From NCBI GenBank assembly GCA_027604685.1, contig JADHYX010000035.1:29080-93079 (forward strand): DNA of 64,000 nucleotides. Direction: 5' to 3'. Every line of letters begins with the position of its first letter. The stretch's first letter is position 1. Under the pieces are notes generated by a model. The model made no database searches, was not told the origin of the DNA, and saw nothing but the letters and a program-made list of their open reading frames with translations. The stretch comes from Lobulomyces angularis (Eukaryota > Chytridiomycota > Chytridiomycetes > Lobulomycetales > Lobulomycetaceae). Below, in pieces: positions 27,932 through 39,267 of the stretch. The position numbers and the translations under genes were made by a program.

Positions 27932-29985
27932 ATGTTTAGTGGACTATCTTTGGGGCAAGTCTTAGATGATCTTCAAAGGTTAGTAAACTACACATTAATG
28001 AGTAAAATTAAATTTCAAAAGTCGATTTATTATAAACATCCCAGAAGAAGAATTAGCCAGTGTAGAAAGAATTTGTTTTCAAATAGAGCAAGCTCATTGG
28101 TAACAAAAATTATTATGACATCTAGTTTAGTTAAAAATGTCTTTAAGGTTTTACGAAGATTTTGTTAGAGAGGAAAACAATCTGCTGCCTTCTTTTTCAT
28201 TAAGAAAATTTTCAAGTAAATCAACCTAATCTAATTTTTTAAGTTAATTTTTTTTTTTTCCACTTGCAACATTAGGTTTATTTTTTCAGCATTGCCCCCT
28301 TCTACATTCCTGGAGCAATAACCATGAAAAAGCCTTTGAAGATTTTATGCAATATAAATTTAGAGTTCCTGTATGGTTAAAATGATAAGTAAACCTTAAC
28401 ATTTTTTAGGTATGTGGGGCTGTAATTTTGAATGAAAAAAGAGATAAAGTCCTGCTTGTGCGAGGATTTAAAGCAGGAGCTAATGTAATTAAAATTATCA
28501 TATTAACTAATTAGTCTTTCTTTAGTGGAGTTTTCCTAGAGGTAAAATTAATAAGGATGAAAGAAAACTGGACTGCGCTATCAGAGAAGTATTAGAAGAA
28601 ACAGGTAAGCTTTTTTCTTTTTATTTTTTAATCCGGATAAGGATTTGATATTACGGACTATGTTAATGAAAAGAATAAAGTAGAAAGAACTATTAGAGAA
28701 CAGCAAATATGCTTATATATTGCGAGCGGAGTTCCTGAAAACACATTTTTTGAAACTCAAACTCGAAAAGAAATTGGTGTATTCAAAATTCATAACTTTT
28801 TCTTTTTTTTATTAATAAATATTTTGTTTTTTTCATTAGGGTATTCATTGGTTTAAATTAAATTCTCTCCCAGGAGGAAAAAATCGACATGAAAATGAAG
28901 AAAATTATTCACACAACAAATTTTATATGGTAATTTTTTAATAGTAATAAAATTTTTTTTTTAATTTCAGCTTAACAACCTTAAAGGTTACTGTTTTCGT
29001 TTCAGCTATTTATTCTTGGATATCCAAACACTCGCAACATGAAAAAAATAAAAAGAAAAAAACACCTAAAAATAAAAATCAAAATTTTAACAATTTGAAA
29101 GTAATTGATCATAGCGATTTGGAACATGGAGGGAATGGTAGCGATTCAGGATTTAAATCAGATTTTGATTATAAAGAAAATACTAATATTGAAAAAATAA
29201 TAAATTCGCAAGATTTTGTGGACCAAACTGCCAAAGCTACTCAAGCGTTGAAAGATATGCTTGGAATAACTTCTAATAATTCTGGTAATATTTTTACTTC
29301 TGCAACTTTCACTGACGATAGAAATATGTTAAAACATCATTATGGAAATTTGAACACGACTAGTCAAATTCATGATCACTCTAGACAGTTACCAAATAGA
29401 AATAATTTAATATCTAACTCCCCCCCTCCTTTCCCACCATCGTCGTTTTTATCTGAAATCAATGGAAATTTTAATTCTTCTATACAGACGGAGGACTTCA
29501 GAGAAGTGACAAACTTTGGCAAGAAACCATTGCCCCATAATAAAAAGGAGATGTTGTTAAATATTCTAATAAGTGGATCTGATCGTGTTAACGGAATAGT
29601 TAACAATGAAACTAACTCCGTTTATTCTAATAACGCTGATTATTGTAACAATGGCGCGGTGCAGAATTTTCATAAAAAAGTTTACAACTCCACAGGCAAC
29701 AACGATTATGATGCGAAACCTGCAGAAGAGCTCAAAGCATTATTAGGGATTGCATCGAACCCAAATGGCTCCTACACAAATGAAAATCGATACGACAAAG
29801 TTAAAGCTCAGAAGGTGGACAGCCGGATTAAAAATACTGCAGCAGTGAAAACAGAACAAAATGAGAAAATTGAAAAAAAAATTCTTTTAAAAAAGAATTA
29901 TAATCACCAAAAAAGGGACAAAAATAACACACTGCTTAACTTCAAATTTGATGTTGAAAAAATAATGAAAAGTTTTGAAGTTTAG
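27932..29985 (+). CDS. DCP2: mRNA-decapping enzyme DCP2
   Basis: About nine exons encode Dcp2, the Nudix hydrolase that removes the m7G cap before 5'-3' mRNA decay in P-bodies. The N-terminal regulatory domain ([48 protein letters not shown]) binds Dcp1. The Nudix box is complete at 28,540-28,606: [22 protein letters not shown], with REVLEE metal ligands. The Box B region follows ([13 protein letters not shown], then [11 protein letters not shown]). One acceptor (AAAG|GTT near 28,987) was chosen because it restores the conserved segment between these two motifs. The C-terminal 300 residues are Asn-rich and disordered. They contain repeated short leucine-rich helices ([26 protein letters not shown]) like those that recruit Edc3/Pat1 in fungi. 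The tail ends [15 protein letters not shown]. Intact. Confidence 0.95.
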
Positions 29986-30291
29986 TAAAATTTAAGTTCA
30001 TTATAATGTGGATTTTTTTTTTTTTTTTTGTAAAAGTATATATTTTAAATAGATTTTTTGTTAAATGTTCTGCTGAATAAAATTAATTTATTTAAAAAAC
30101 CTTGTTTCCATTTTGTTTTTCTTTGTTTACAGTAAAACATGTTATGTTTCAATAAAATAATTTTATTTCAAAAATTATAAAATTAAGCCATTATTAAAAT
30201 AAAATTGATTATTTGATAAATATTTTTGAAGCAAAAAATGACATTTTTTTCTTTTTGGAGTACATAAACACTTTACAAAAAAAAAAAAAAA
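29986..30291. other. Convergent 3' intergenic region
   Basis: AT-rich spacer between DCP2 and the costars gene, containing AATAAA-type motifs and homopolymers. Nothing else seen. Confidence 0.5.
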
Positions 30292-30788
30292 TCATAAACT
30301 ATCCTTTAGCAAAACTATATCGACATCCTTATGGGTTGGATGTAATAGAATTTCTGCTTTAAAATCCACAACCTTTTTTTTCTAAAAAAAAAAAAGGTTA
30401 AGAGATTTTTCAAAAATATAAAAAAAAAAAGAAAAATAACAACAAAATAATCTTCATTGTAATGCGAAATCGGTTTTTTTTTTATACCTTTGCTGCTTTT
30501 AAAGTCCCGACAATGGCTTCAAAGATTTGGGCACAATGATCATCCAAAGCAAGTACCCCTTTAGTAAATTTTAAATAATTCTAAAGGTTTAATAGATATT
30601 TATTTTTGAATTTAAAATTATTATTTGTAAAACCTTCAAAAGAATTAAAACAATTTACAAAATGTTGCAAGTTTACATATATTTGTTAGATATTTACCAA
30701 ATTTGACTACATAGCGACCTGTGGAATCTTTTTCACCCAATCTCTGTATTTCTTTTATTAATAATGTGACTTCATGATCTACATTCAT
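30292..30788 (-). CDS. ABRACL: Costars family protein (ABRACL)
   Basis: Three exons encode a small protein of about 83 residues, close to the family's usual length of 80-82. The N-terminus MNVDHEVTLLIKEIQRLG is nearly identical to animal ABRACL. It is followed by GRYVVKFGVLALDDHCAQI, then FEAIVGTLKAAK, and finally a Lys-rich beta turn with EILLHPTHKDVDIVLL. The first intron is long for this genome (about 30,569-30,698), the second about 30,489-30,401. Costars proteins promote actin dynamics and cell motility in Dictyostelium and animals. The family fits an organism with amoeboid or zoospore stages. The gene is too short per exon to appear as one long open frame, but the spliced product is convincing. 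Confidence 0.9.
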
Positions 30789-31874
30789 TTTTATTTTGAA
30801 TTTTTAGAATTTAAAACTGAAATCAAAGACTAGAAAAAAGGGAAAAATTTAAGTTCCCAAAGAGCCAAGTCTTTTTAACAGTTCAGTACTATGAGGATTC
30901 ACCGCATAATACAAATCCGAAGATCAACTTAAATGATTTTTTTTATTTTAACAATGAAAAAATCAAATTTCAATTAGGTCAAACCTCAAACACAACAGCT
31001 AGGAATTCACTGAATGCAAAAAAAACCTAACAAATTCAGGTGAATCGAATATTTATATATTTTGCTTTTGAATTGAAGCAAAAACTTAAATTTGATAATT
31101 TCTATTATCAGTTTCAAAAAAAAGAAAGTTAAGGTTTAAAAATTCGTAAAGCTGGTTCTAGTTGGAATGAGAATGATAATATAAAAAAGGAAGATAATAA
31201 GAACTTATCACTTGACAATATCCAGCAAAAAATAAGTAAGAAAGGAAATTTGTTGTTGTGTGGTGGATTTCCATTGTATTAACAAAAAACTATTCCAACA
31301 TTTTTCTTCTTTCATGTGTTTTCAATTATTAAAAATAACTTGCTTCATTTCTGATAGAAAAGAAAATTTTTTTACTTACAATTTCAATTAATCCCAAGAT
31401 AATTACCACCCAGATCTAATTTCCACAAGAAATTTTATCTTTCAAAAACTGCCCACTCACTTTGCTCATAAACATCAACAGCAATCTTGAAAAGATAATC
31501 TCTTTTTTAACAAGAAGTGAAGATGGAAAATGTCAAATCTTCAGAGAGGAAAAAATTTGAAATACACTGATATTTGATATCTTCTAGCTATGATGCTCTC
31601 GTTTAATGATTATTGAATGGTAAAGAGAAGTTTAGTTAAAGTTTATTAATGGTAAGACTTCAGCTGTTTGAGAAATTATTGATTTTTCTTTTATTTTAAG
31701 AAGGTTAAAATTTTATAAAATATAATAAAAAAATATGAAGTAAACTATAATTTATAGAAATCGTATTGGAGAAATAAATGTAAACATTTATACTTCAAAA
31801 AAAAAAAAAAAAAATTAGTTTATAGGTTTAAGTTAAGAAAAAAATTGACAAATATCATTTTAAAAACTATTATA
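30789..31874. other. Intergenic region
   Basis: About 1.1 kb between the costars start and the ZIP stop. Sequence complexity is ordinary to low. I see no convincing exon, RNA gene or repeat; it should hold the costars promoter. Confidence 0.45.
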
Positions 31875-33027
31875 TTAGGCCCATAATCCTATGATTGCCA
31901 TGACAGCACTTCCTAAGTACATGCTCAAAAAGCAGGCAAATTTAAAGCCTTTTGTGAGTCCCGCAAATACTGCACTATTGTTAATTTCCAATGACATTAG
32001 TTCCGCATACGTATTGTAGAAAAGAATTCCGGCACTTAAACTTTCAAATATCCCAGTTAAAATAATCAATTCCACCAAGTTTTCATTGAAATTTTTGTGC
32101 ACCAATATTCCTATCAATATTCCGATAGGCGTAGTTAAGGGATAAATCAATCCCATTCCAAAGAACTTTTTAATCCTTGTAAAGCTCAGCTCACCCACTA
32201 ATACTCCCAAAGCCATCCCTTCGAAAAATTGATGAAAACAGATTGCCACAAGTAAGACTGTGAAAGTACTATCTGGTGCTACACCAAGTGTTAAACCAAT
32301 AACCAAGGAGTGAAACAATATTCCTGCTTCCAGCGCGACGGTTCTTACCACCTCATCACCTTTCCCTAACATCAAATGGGTATTATCGTTGTGTCCAACA
32401 GGTGCTGCAGAAACAACAGTGAGGTGTTCTGGATCAGCTACAACAGGTGCCACAAATGTAGATGCATTTTCTTCTGACAACTTTTTATTTGGTTGAGAAT
32501 TTTTTTTGTGTAATCTGTGGTGCGCCACTAATTCAATAATTTGTACAGAATAGGCGGCAAAAAGTCCAAATACTCCTACAAAACCTGGACCATATGACCA
32601 GGTTTCTGGTAAACATGGATTGGTAAAGGCTTCAAAAGCTCCAGGTAGCAGATGAATCCAAGCTTGTTAAATTATTTAATTTTAAAAATTAAATTTTTTT
32701 TTTTTTTTTTTGGGATGTACCTGTTGCAGCAATTATACCAATGCCAAACATTTTAAACAGCTGTAATGTCTTCGCAATAGTGGTATTCTTTGATTTTCGA
32801 TCCCCTAATATCAAAGTACTAAAGATACCAACACCAGAAATAACTAGAACTAGAAACAACCCAATGACATGGCGATTTACATCATATTGCAGAGCTTCCG
32901 GGACAGCATGACATGGGTCTTCTATCAACTCCTGTGTATGTTCTTGTTCATGTTCCGCATGTTCCGTGAGTTCAGTTGAATGCGTCAGTATTAAGTTCAA
33001 GAGAAATCCTCCAATTATTAGTATCAT
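31875..33027 (-). CDS. ZIP-family zinc/iron transporter
   Basis: Two exons (intron about 32,716-32,665) encode about 365 residues, start 33027, stop 31875. The N-terminus is a signal-like hydrophobic segment followed by a His/Glu-rich luminal or extracellular stretch (HAEHEQEHTQE), a plausible metal-gathering arm. TM segments follow, with the N-terminal ZIP motif AWIHLLPGAFEAF. The cytoplasmic loop is long, without a strong His cluster. The two metal-site helices are intact: ILFHSLVIGLTLGV (TM4, His-Ser-Gly) and CFHQFFEGMALG (TM5, HxxxE). About eight TMs, as expected. It probably imports Zn2+ or Fe2+ into the cytosol; which membrane is not decided. A degenerate second copy lies just upstream. 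Confidence 0.93.
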
Positions 33028-33076
33028 TTTTTTTTTTTTAAATTTTTTTTTTTGAATTTTTTTTTTTGAATTTTTT

Positions 33077-33360
33077 GAGCGGAATTACGGTATTTTATAG
33101 GAGATTTACCGATGAAAACGGACCGCATTTCATTCGGGGTTCCGTTACACACCGAAGCGGAAAAATTCAAAAAAAAGCAAATTATAACTTACAAAAAAAA
33201 ATTATTTTTATGCCATTCTTTTAAAATAAAAAAATATAAATATAAAATTTTGAACTTAATGTGAAGATTTTTTTGTTTTGAGTTTTAAAATTTTAGCGTT
33301 AGCAGCCACACCAAGCCACTATTACTTCGGTATTGTATTGCGGACGGCGTAATTCCGATT
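33077..33360. repeat. Possible MITE-like element
   Basis: The ends carry the inverted motif CGGAATTACG (33,078 region) and CGTAATTCCG (33,349 region), about 270 bp apart. The internal sequence is non-coding and somewhat more GC-rich than its surroundings. The inverted match is only about 10 bp, with partial flanking similarity, and I see no clear target-site duplication. Weak call. Confidence 0.25.
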
Positions 33361-33481
33361 TTCCAATTGTCAATTGCGGATAAATTTAAATTAAAAAATA
33401 AAATGTAAAAAAAATTAATTTCCAAAATAATAAGGTTTAAATTTAGATTAAAAATTAACAAATGCCATTTTAAAAACTATA

Positions 33482-34935
33482 ATATTAGGCCCATAATCCT
33501 ATGATTGCCATTTCAGCACTTCGAAGTAAATGCTGAAAAGGCAGACAAGTTAAAGTCTTTTTGTGAGTGGTCACATACTGCACTATTCTTAATTTCCAAT
33601 GACATTAGTTCTAACCAGGTAAAACCCTACAAGAAATAAAAAAAAAATATAAAAAAATAAGAAATGAAGAAAAAAGAAGAGGGTTAAAAAAAATGAAAAT
33701 TGAAAGTTGAAAAAACTAACCTGTTGTAAAGTTTTCTCCATTAAAAACCAGTATTGGGTTGGCGATCGTTTACGCCAACTTGCCTGATCCAGTGTCAACT
33801 TTTTCGACGATAAAAGAAAAAATTTCGGTAAAAATTTTTTTTGATTGACAATTTCGTTAAAAATCCAGGAAATCAACAACTATGTCGCAAAATTTTACTT
33901 CACCTGAATTTATTTATAGGTAGAACTAAACTGCCCAGCTCCTGTAATACTCTTGGTTTATTCGTAGCCTATCAACAACCTGATTGACACCCGTCAACAA
34001 CACCTTTTGTCCATTTTCTTAAACCTTCCAAATCACCTTGGTAATTTTAATCTTTCAGAAACTCTGCCAGTGTTGCCGATAACAAAAAAATCAAAATGAA
34101 ATCTAAGGCGTAGGACGTTTCTTCATACTAGTCGCTATTTTAGAGTAGAATGCCTCCAGGCAAACAAAGGAAAAAATCAAAAGCGACCTTACATTTTTTT
34201 GCTCAAAAAAGAACTGCGCTGTTATGTCACAAGTACCTTCGGTAAATAATTTGAAATTTTAATTTTAAGTCATATTTTCCGTTAAAGGTTTGCTCAGCTC
34301 CTTAATGAAATCAAAAGGTGGATAAAGCAATAGTCCTTGCTTTTGAAACGCAACATAATGAAAATGTCCTAGAAACGTAATATTATATTGCTGTACACAT
34401 CAACTATCGCATTGAAATAAAAACGAGGAAGAGAGAAAACTTTAAAATATTTATTTACGGTTGAAGAAAAAACGATACATACTTCTTCTATGTGAAGTTG
34501 TCAAATGCGAAGTGGCATGGTTTATTTAGCGGCAAGAGTCACCAGTCAGATATACAGGCTTTTCATCCTGTTAAAGAAATCTGCACCAAACTCTAAAGTT
34601 ACTAAAATTACCAATGGAAGGAAATTGTTCTAAGATCTAGCATATACTGAAATTCCGAATTATCCAATTTTAGCTGCGGAATATGATAAACTGAATAGAC
34701 CTTTTAGGATAAAGTTCTATTAATCCAAAAATTTTTTGGATAAATCTGGCATTCTTTTTATTCATCCAACAGAACGAAAAGCGCCATTCCCTCAAAAAGT
34801 TGATGAAAAACAATAGATATTAGCATCACTGAAAAAGTGTTATTATTTGACACTCTAGGGGTGGTTTAATGCAATTATTAAGAAATAAAAAACATTGCTG
34901 TTTCCCGCATGTTGTTACAACCTTGTTAACAGTAT
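33482..34935 (-). pseudogene. ZIP transporter pseudogene, split by about 1.15 kb of unrelated DNA
   Basis: 33,482-33,615 is a close copy of the 3' end of the neighbouring ZIP gene (compare 31,877-32,003), with small indels that break the frame. 34,785-34,935 aligns with the metal-site region of the same gene (compare 32,209-32,350). It still encodes a variant FHQLFEGMA, but has frameshifts and stops on either side. The roughly 200 bases expected between these parts are missing or replaced by unrelated sequence at 33,620-34,780. It is a tandem duplicate of the ZIP gene that decayed and acquired an insertion. Confidence 0.75.
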
Positions 34936-35277
34936 CAATGGCAGCATGTTCGTATTCTGTGGGTCCATTTGGTATCGCGACTGCAATTGCAAGATCAATT
35001 CACTTGTTTAAATTTGTAACTAACTCTGAAATTTTAATTTGATGCTGAATAAATTCCTCTCTGTTGAAAATAGATTGAGTTAAACTGGGCTGAATAAAGA
35101 TGAATAGAAATCTATGTTTCAGTATCATTGCAATTAAAAAAATTTAATGTTAAAAGTTTTAATTTTTTTACTGAATGTGAAAGCCACATTTGACAGATAA
35201 CAGAGTTAACTATGATTTATAACATTAATAAATTAGATAATAATAACTATATATAAATTTTTTATTGCAAATATCCT

Positions 35278-36162
35278 TTATTTCATGGTCATTTCCCTTT
35301 CCATCTCCATATCCTCTTCCCTTCGAGCTTTCATCCTCTTTAAATATATGGCATCAGCATTATCTAAGACTTTTTCTTTTTCTTCCTTAGTTTTTGCTGC
35401 AAAGTAGCCTAATTCTCGAATCGCATTCTAAAATAATAATAATAAAATTAATAACAATTCTTTCGAAAATTTTTAAAATTCAGAGCTTTATTTTTGATAA
35501 ACCTTACTTTATTAAATCTAACGCAGTCATCTAAGGCAAATTTTTTTTCACCACAACCACAACTTTTTTCTCTAAATTCACCAAACATTCTACAATATCT
35601 AAATTCCAACATCAGGTCACTACAATTTAGATTTGCCAAAAAAGTCAAATCATTTTCTTCTACTTTTCTCCTCCTAAATATATAATTTTAGTGAAATAAT
35701 CATTTAATGGGTTACATCCGTTTTTTAACTGTAAAAATTAACATCTGAATGTAATATTCTTTTTGTAATTTTTTACCTTATTAGCGAATCCATGGTATTA
35801 TTGTGCTCTTCTCTAATCATTTCTTGTAGCATTTGTTTTTCTTTTTCATTCTGAGGAGGTCCGCTTAAGGGACTATTAAAAAAGCATTAGTTTTAGGCAC
35901 AAAAAAAAAAAAATTAGATGAATCAAATTATATTATGTAAACAAATTAAAAGTTTCATTTACTAATAGGGATTTGTCCTCGTCTAAAAAATATTAAAATT
36001 TTTATTTAATTTCTATTTAAAAAGGAAAAATTTTATTAAAAAAACCTCTTCAATAACTTCTTGAACTTTTATGTTTGGTCTGACGTTAGTGTTTTTTAAT
36101 TGCTCCTCTTCTGTTAATACAGATTCATGTGGAACATAATTTCGTTGAAACCAGTGAAACAT
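35278..36162 (-). CDS. Twin CX9C (CHCH/CMC-type) mitochondrial protein
   Basis: Five exons encode about 185 residues, start 36162, stop 35278. Introns are at about 36,050-35,990, 35,965-35,878, 35,778-35,677 and 35,506-35,431. The central part contains two CX9C motifs, CSDLMLEFRYC and CGEKKFALDDC, the hallmark of intermembrane-space proteins oxidised by Mia40. Spacing and sequence are closest to the Cmc1/COX-assembly group. An N-terminal extension of about 85 residues (MFHWFQRNYVPHES...) and a Glu/Lys/Met-rich C-terminal helix flank the fold, so it is longer than typical Cmc1. An additional CGC just before the second motif is unusual. It is probably a respiratory-complex assembly or ribosome-associated factor; the exact orthologue is not decided. 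Confidence 0.8.
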
Positions 36163-36374
36163 TGGGAATATTTTGTTTATCTATTTTTTTTTTTTTTTTT
36201 TTTTTGGTCAATTCAAGTTTTTTTTATGTATCAAAAAGTATTTTCAATTATGGAATTTAATTTTTACAATTTAGTAATAAAAACTTTGAATTTTTACACT
36301 ATTCAAATTACGAAAAAGTAATTTTAAACAAAAAAGATGTTAATACAAATTTACATAAGAAAACAACCCGTACT

Positions 36375-37675
36375 CTACAACGTGCCATCTTCACCAGCAA
36401 CTAGACGAGATCTTACTTTCCATATAAACTAAATCAAAAAATTTTAAAATAAGTTTTATTACTTTAAAAAGGTAGAAGAATTACATCAAATGGAACAGCA
36501 TCTCCAAATCTCCTCTTTGCAATTTCTTCTACTTCTTTGGCAATATTTTCTTGAATTGTACCTTTTACATCAATATAATGACAGTTAGCGCTTGCAAAGT
36601 GTGTACTGATGCATTTTCTAAATCCTTTGGTTGTATTTGGCCCACTTCCGTGATGTAGCAATGGGTGAAAAAAGATTGTATCTCCTGCATCCATTTCTGC
36701 AAAAAATTTTTTATCATTCCCCTTCGCTGCCCCTTTACAAAACATTAAAATTTTAAAAATGAATTATTTCAAATTATAAAAATACCCTTCAATTCATGAT
36801 ACATAGGGTTAACCTTTCCCTCCCATTCATGATAACCATGAGATAAGAGTTCGTCAGCTCTATGAGATCCTGGGACAACGAATAAGCAGCCATTTTCAAT
36901 AAATGTTTTATCGATAGCAGTCCAAGCACAGACGATCCTACAAACCATGCTTATTAGTATAAAATTTTAATTTGCAACCTATCTGCTGGTCTGAAAGGAA
37001 AATAATGGAGATCTTGATGCATAGGATGAGTTGAACTCACTCCAACATTTGGAGGTTTATTTATAAACTATTTGTTTATAAAATTAACAAGAATTATTTT
37101 TAAAAGTATCAAATATACCATTGTGTGCATGGATTTGACATTTGGTCCAGTAAAGCATTTCACATATTCTAGTAGTTTTGGATGTTTGCAATACTCAAAT
37201 AAGACTAAAAATAATAAATAAAATTAATAATAAGCCAATTTAAAATTCTGAAAACCTGGATCATCTTGGAAGTCTTGAAGTTTTGCCAACTTTAATTCAC
37301 CTTTAATATCCTTGTTTTTTCTAGTCGCAAGGTCTTTCATGACCAACATAGTTTTTTCTAAAAATTTAAATTAAAAATTAGCTATTAGATTTAGTCTCTA
37401 TAATACCAGGGATGACTTTTCCATCACAAATGTCTATAAAACGTTTTCGATAACTGTCCATCTCAGACTGGGAAATAAGTCCTTTAACAATGATAAATCC
37501 ATCTTTTTCATACTGTTGTCTTTGCTCTAGGGATAAAAGATCGCTGCTTTCAGGTAAAGTGTATCTGAAGTTGTTCAAGTGGTTTAAAGCTTTTCGTACA
37601 TAAAAGATAAACAACTAAGTATAATAAAAAAAATAGATAATTACTGGAATCTATTCTTCTGTTTGCAGACGACAT
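36375..37675 (-). CDS. PHYH: Phytanoyl-CoA 2-hydroxylase (PHYH), peroxisomal
   Basis: Eight short exons encode about 315 residues of an Fe(II)/2-oxoglutarate dioxygenase that alpha-hydroxylates phytanoyl-CoA. The iron ligands are visible in [12 protein letters not shown] (HxD) and [14 protein letters not shown] (distal His, with Arg for 2-oxoglutarate). The start at 37675 was chosen because splicing out about 37,644-37,590 joins [10 protein letters not shown] to TLNHLNNF. This creates a canonical PTS2 signal, R-I-x5-H-L, at residues 7-15, as in human PHYH. The C-terminus needs a further small exon (36,430-36,375) that adds [12 protein letters not shown], matching the end of the family. Without it the protein would end in intron. 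The upstream neighbour on the same strand is the CX9C gene, but nothing suggests co-regulation. Confidence 0.92.
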
Positions 37676-39267
37676 AACAACTTGATAATAGATTTGAGTA
37701 ACTTTTAATTGTAAAAATTGAATTCTTGTATATTAAATTATAAAATTAATCCTTTAAATTAATCTCCGCGGAAATTTACATTTATCCGAATGGGCAATTT
37801 TCGAATTAAAAATTAGTAGTAAGATGCCCACAGATGATTTTCTTACACGCTTTGACACCAAATTCTTTTCAGTTTCTTTATTTGATGAAAAGGATTGGCA
37901 AGCTTTTGGAAGCAGCCAGGTCCCTTTTTAGGAGTTTGGCTTGCCATATAGCATAATAGCAATAGAAGTTTTAGGGAAACTAATGCCAATAATTCGGTTA
38001 CAAAGTTTAAGTAAACACTTATTTGCTGTTTTAGGTGCTATTTATATTTTAAAAATGAAATTTTTTTCACAAAAAAGAGACAAGCATATTATGATTGGCC
38101 TTTATTTTTGTGCTAATAACAAATTGGTATTTATAAATCACAAATTTTGCACCAGCAAACTAGTCATTTTTGGCCAATTCTGATATGTTGTAAGTGGAAA
38201 ATACGAAAATTAAATCTAAAACAAAAGCTTTTCATCAAAAACAATTCTTGTAAGTAGCATCTAACAAGTAATTAACTAAGCCTCTCTGCTAAATGAGTTA
38301 GAGTTCTAATGTTTGCAGGTATTTTTCCTTTTCCACAGAAAAAACTCCATTAAAACTGATGAAGCACTACTATTCTTTTACAGTTTGGTAAGAAGAAATT
38401 GTCTGATATGTAGAAAATATCTATAAATTTGTTGTATCTAACATCTGTAATAGTTGATGTTAATATAATTATGAAACTGCAGCTTTATAGAAAACGATAC
38501 AAAAATATTTGAAAAATGTGTTAAGTTTTTCTAATAGTTCTTTCAGTGGATAATTGCTATCTGTAGGATTGATTTGATATTTCATTATTTCTCACACGTC
38601 ATTTTAAGAACTAATTGATTTTACTGTTCCAAAACTTATTTTATCAACTCTATTGATTGTTGATTCTCCCTAAACACAATTTGTGATTATAAGATAAAAT
38701 GTAGAATTTAATTGTCCTTGAATGTGTGCTTAACCGAATCGTAGAGAAATATTACTGAAACAGTAAACACAAACAGAGATAAATTGATTAAATATTTAAC
38801 TATTTTAACCATTATTTTCAACTGCTGAGTCTTGACCATTTATATCATTTAATATCATAAAAATTTTCCTTTTTTTCCAAAAAAAAAAAAAAAATTAAAA
38901 TAATTTAGCTTTACAATTTTTTGCCAAATTTCCAACTTTTCATATTTTAATACTAAAAAGTATTTAAAGACAATTTTGTTAAATTTTGTAACTAACCTAA
39001 TTTTATAAAGGTCTTCAAAAGTAGATATTTTTGAAACAGCAGAAAAGACCTTTTTCAGCCTTTTTATTTTTAAATTATACCACTTACTTATTATAAAGAA
39101 CAAAATTTCTGATCTAGCGAAGTTATCAATACATAATTTATAAGTATTTAATATTTTTTCTCGTTGTGTTTTGAGATTTCCAAATTTGATCAGAAAACTT
39201 TAAAAAAATTAATTAATAATGTATATTATACTTATATATAAAAATTTGTACTTTTAGTCAAAGGGAA
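37676..39267. other. Intergenic region, divergent promoters of PHYH and PACT-protein genes
   Basis: About 1.6 kb. A 35-codon frame at 37,824-37,931 (MPTDDFLTRFDTKFFSVSL...) and an 80-codon frame at 37,941-38,183 are not continued by splicing. They may be remnants. No recognised element. Confidence 0.4.

Larger units (their letters stand above)
33028..35277. other. Gene-poor region with duplicated and inserted debris
   Basis: About 2.2 kb without an intact gene. It contains T-rich GAATTTTTTTTTTT-type repeats at 33,040-33,075, a possible MITE and a split ZIP pseudogene (separate entries). The segment of about 1.15 kb between the two ZIP fragments has short protein-like stretches, for example EIPNYPILAAEYDKLNRPF at 34,650-34,710 (+). 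It belongs to no family I recognise. It may be an old inserted element. Confidence 0.5.

Noticed and set aside
33589..33879. 96-codon minus-strand frame near the ZIP pseudogene
   Set aside because: It runs from the ZIP remnant into inserted DNA, has low-complexity Phe/Leu stretches and no family match.
34470..34710. BEACH-domain fragment
   Set aside because: TNGRKLF ... NYPIL vaguely resembles the BEACH GRTFNDL-QYPVFPW region, but with a stop and too few matching residues.
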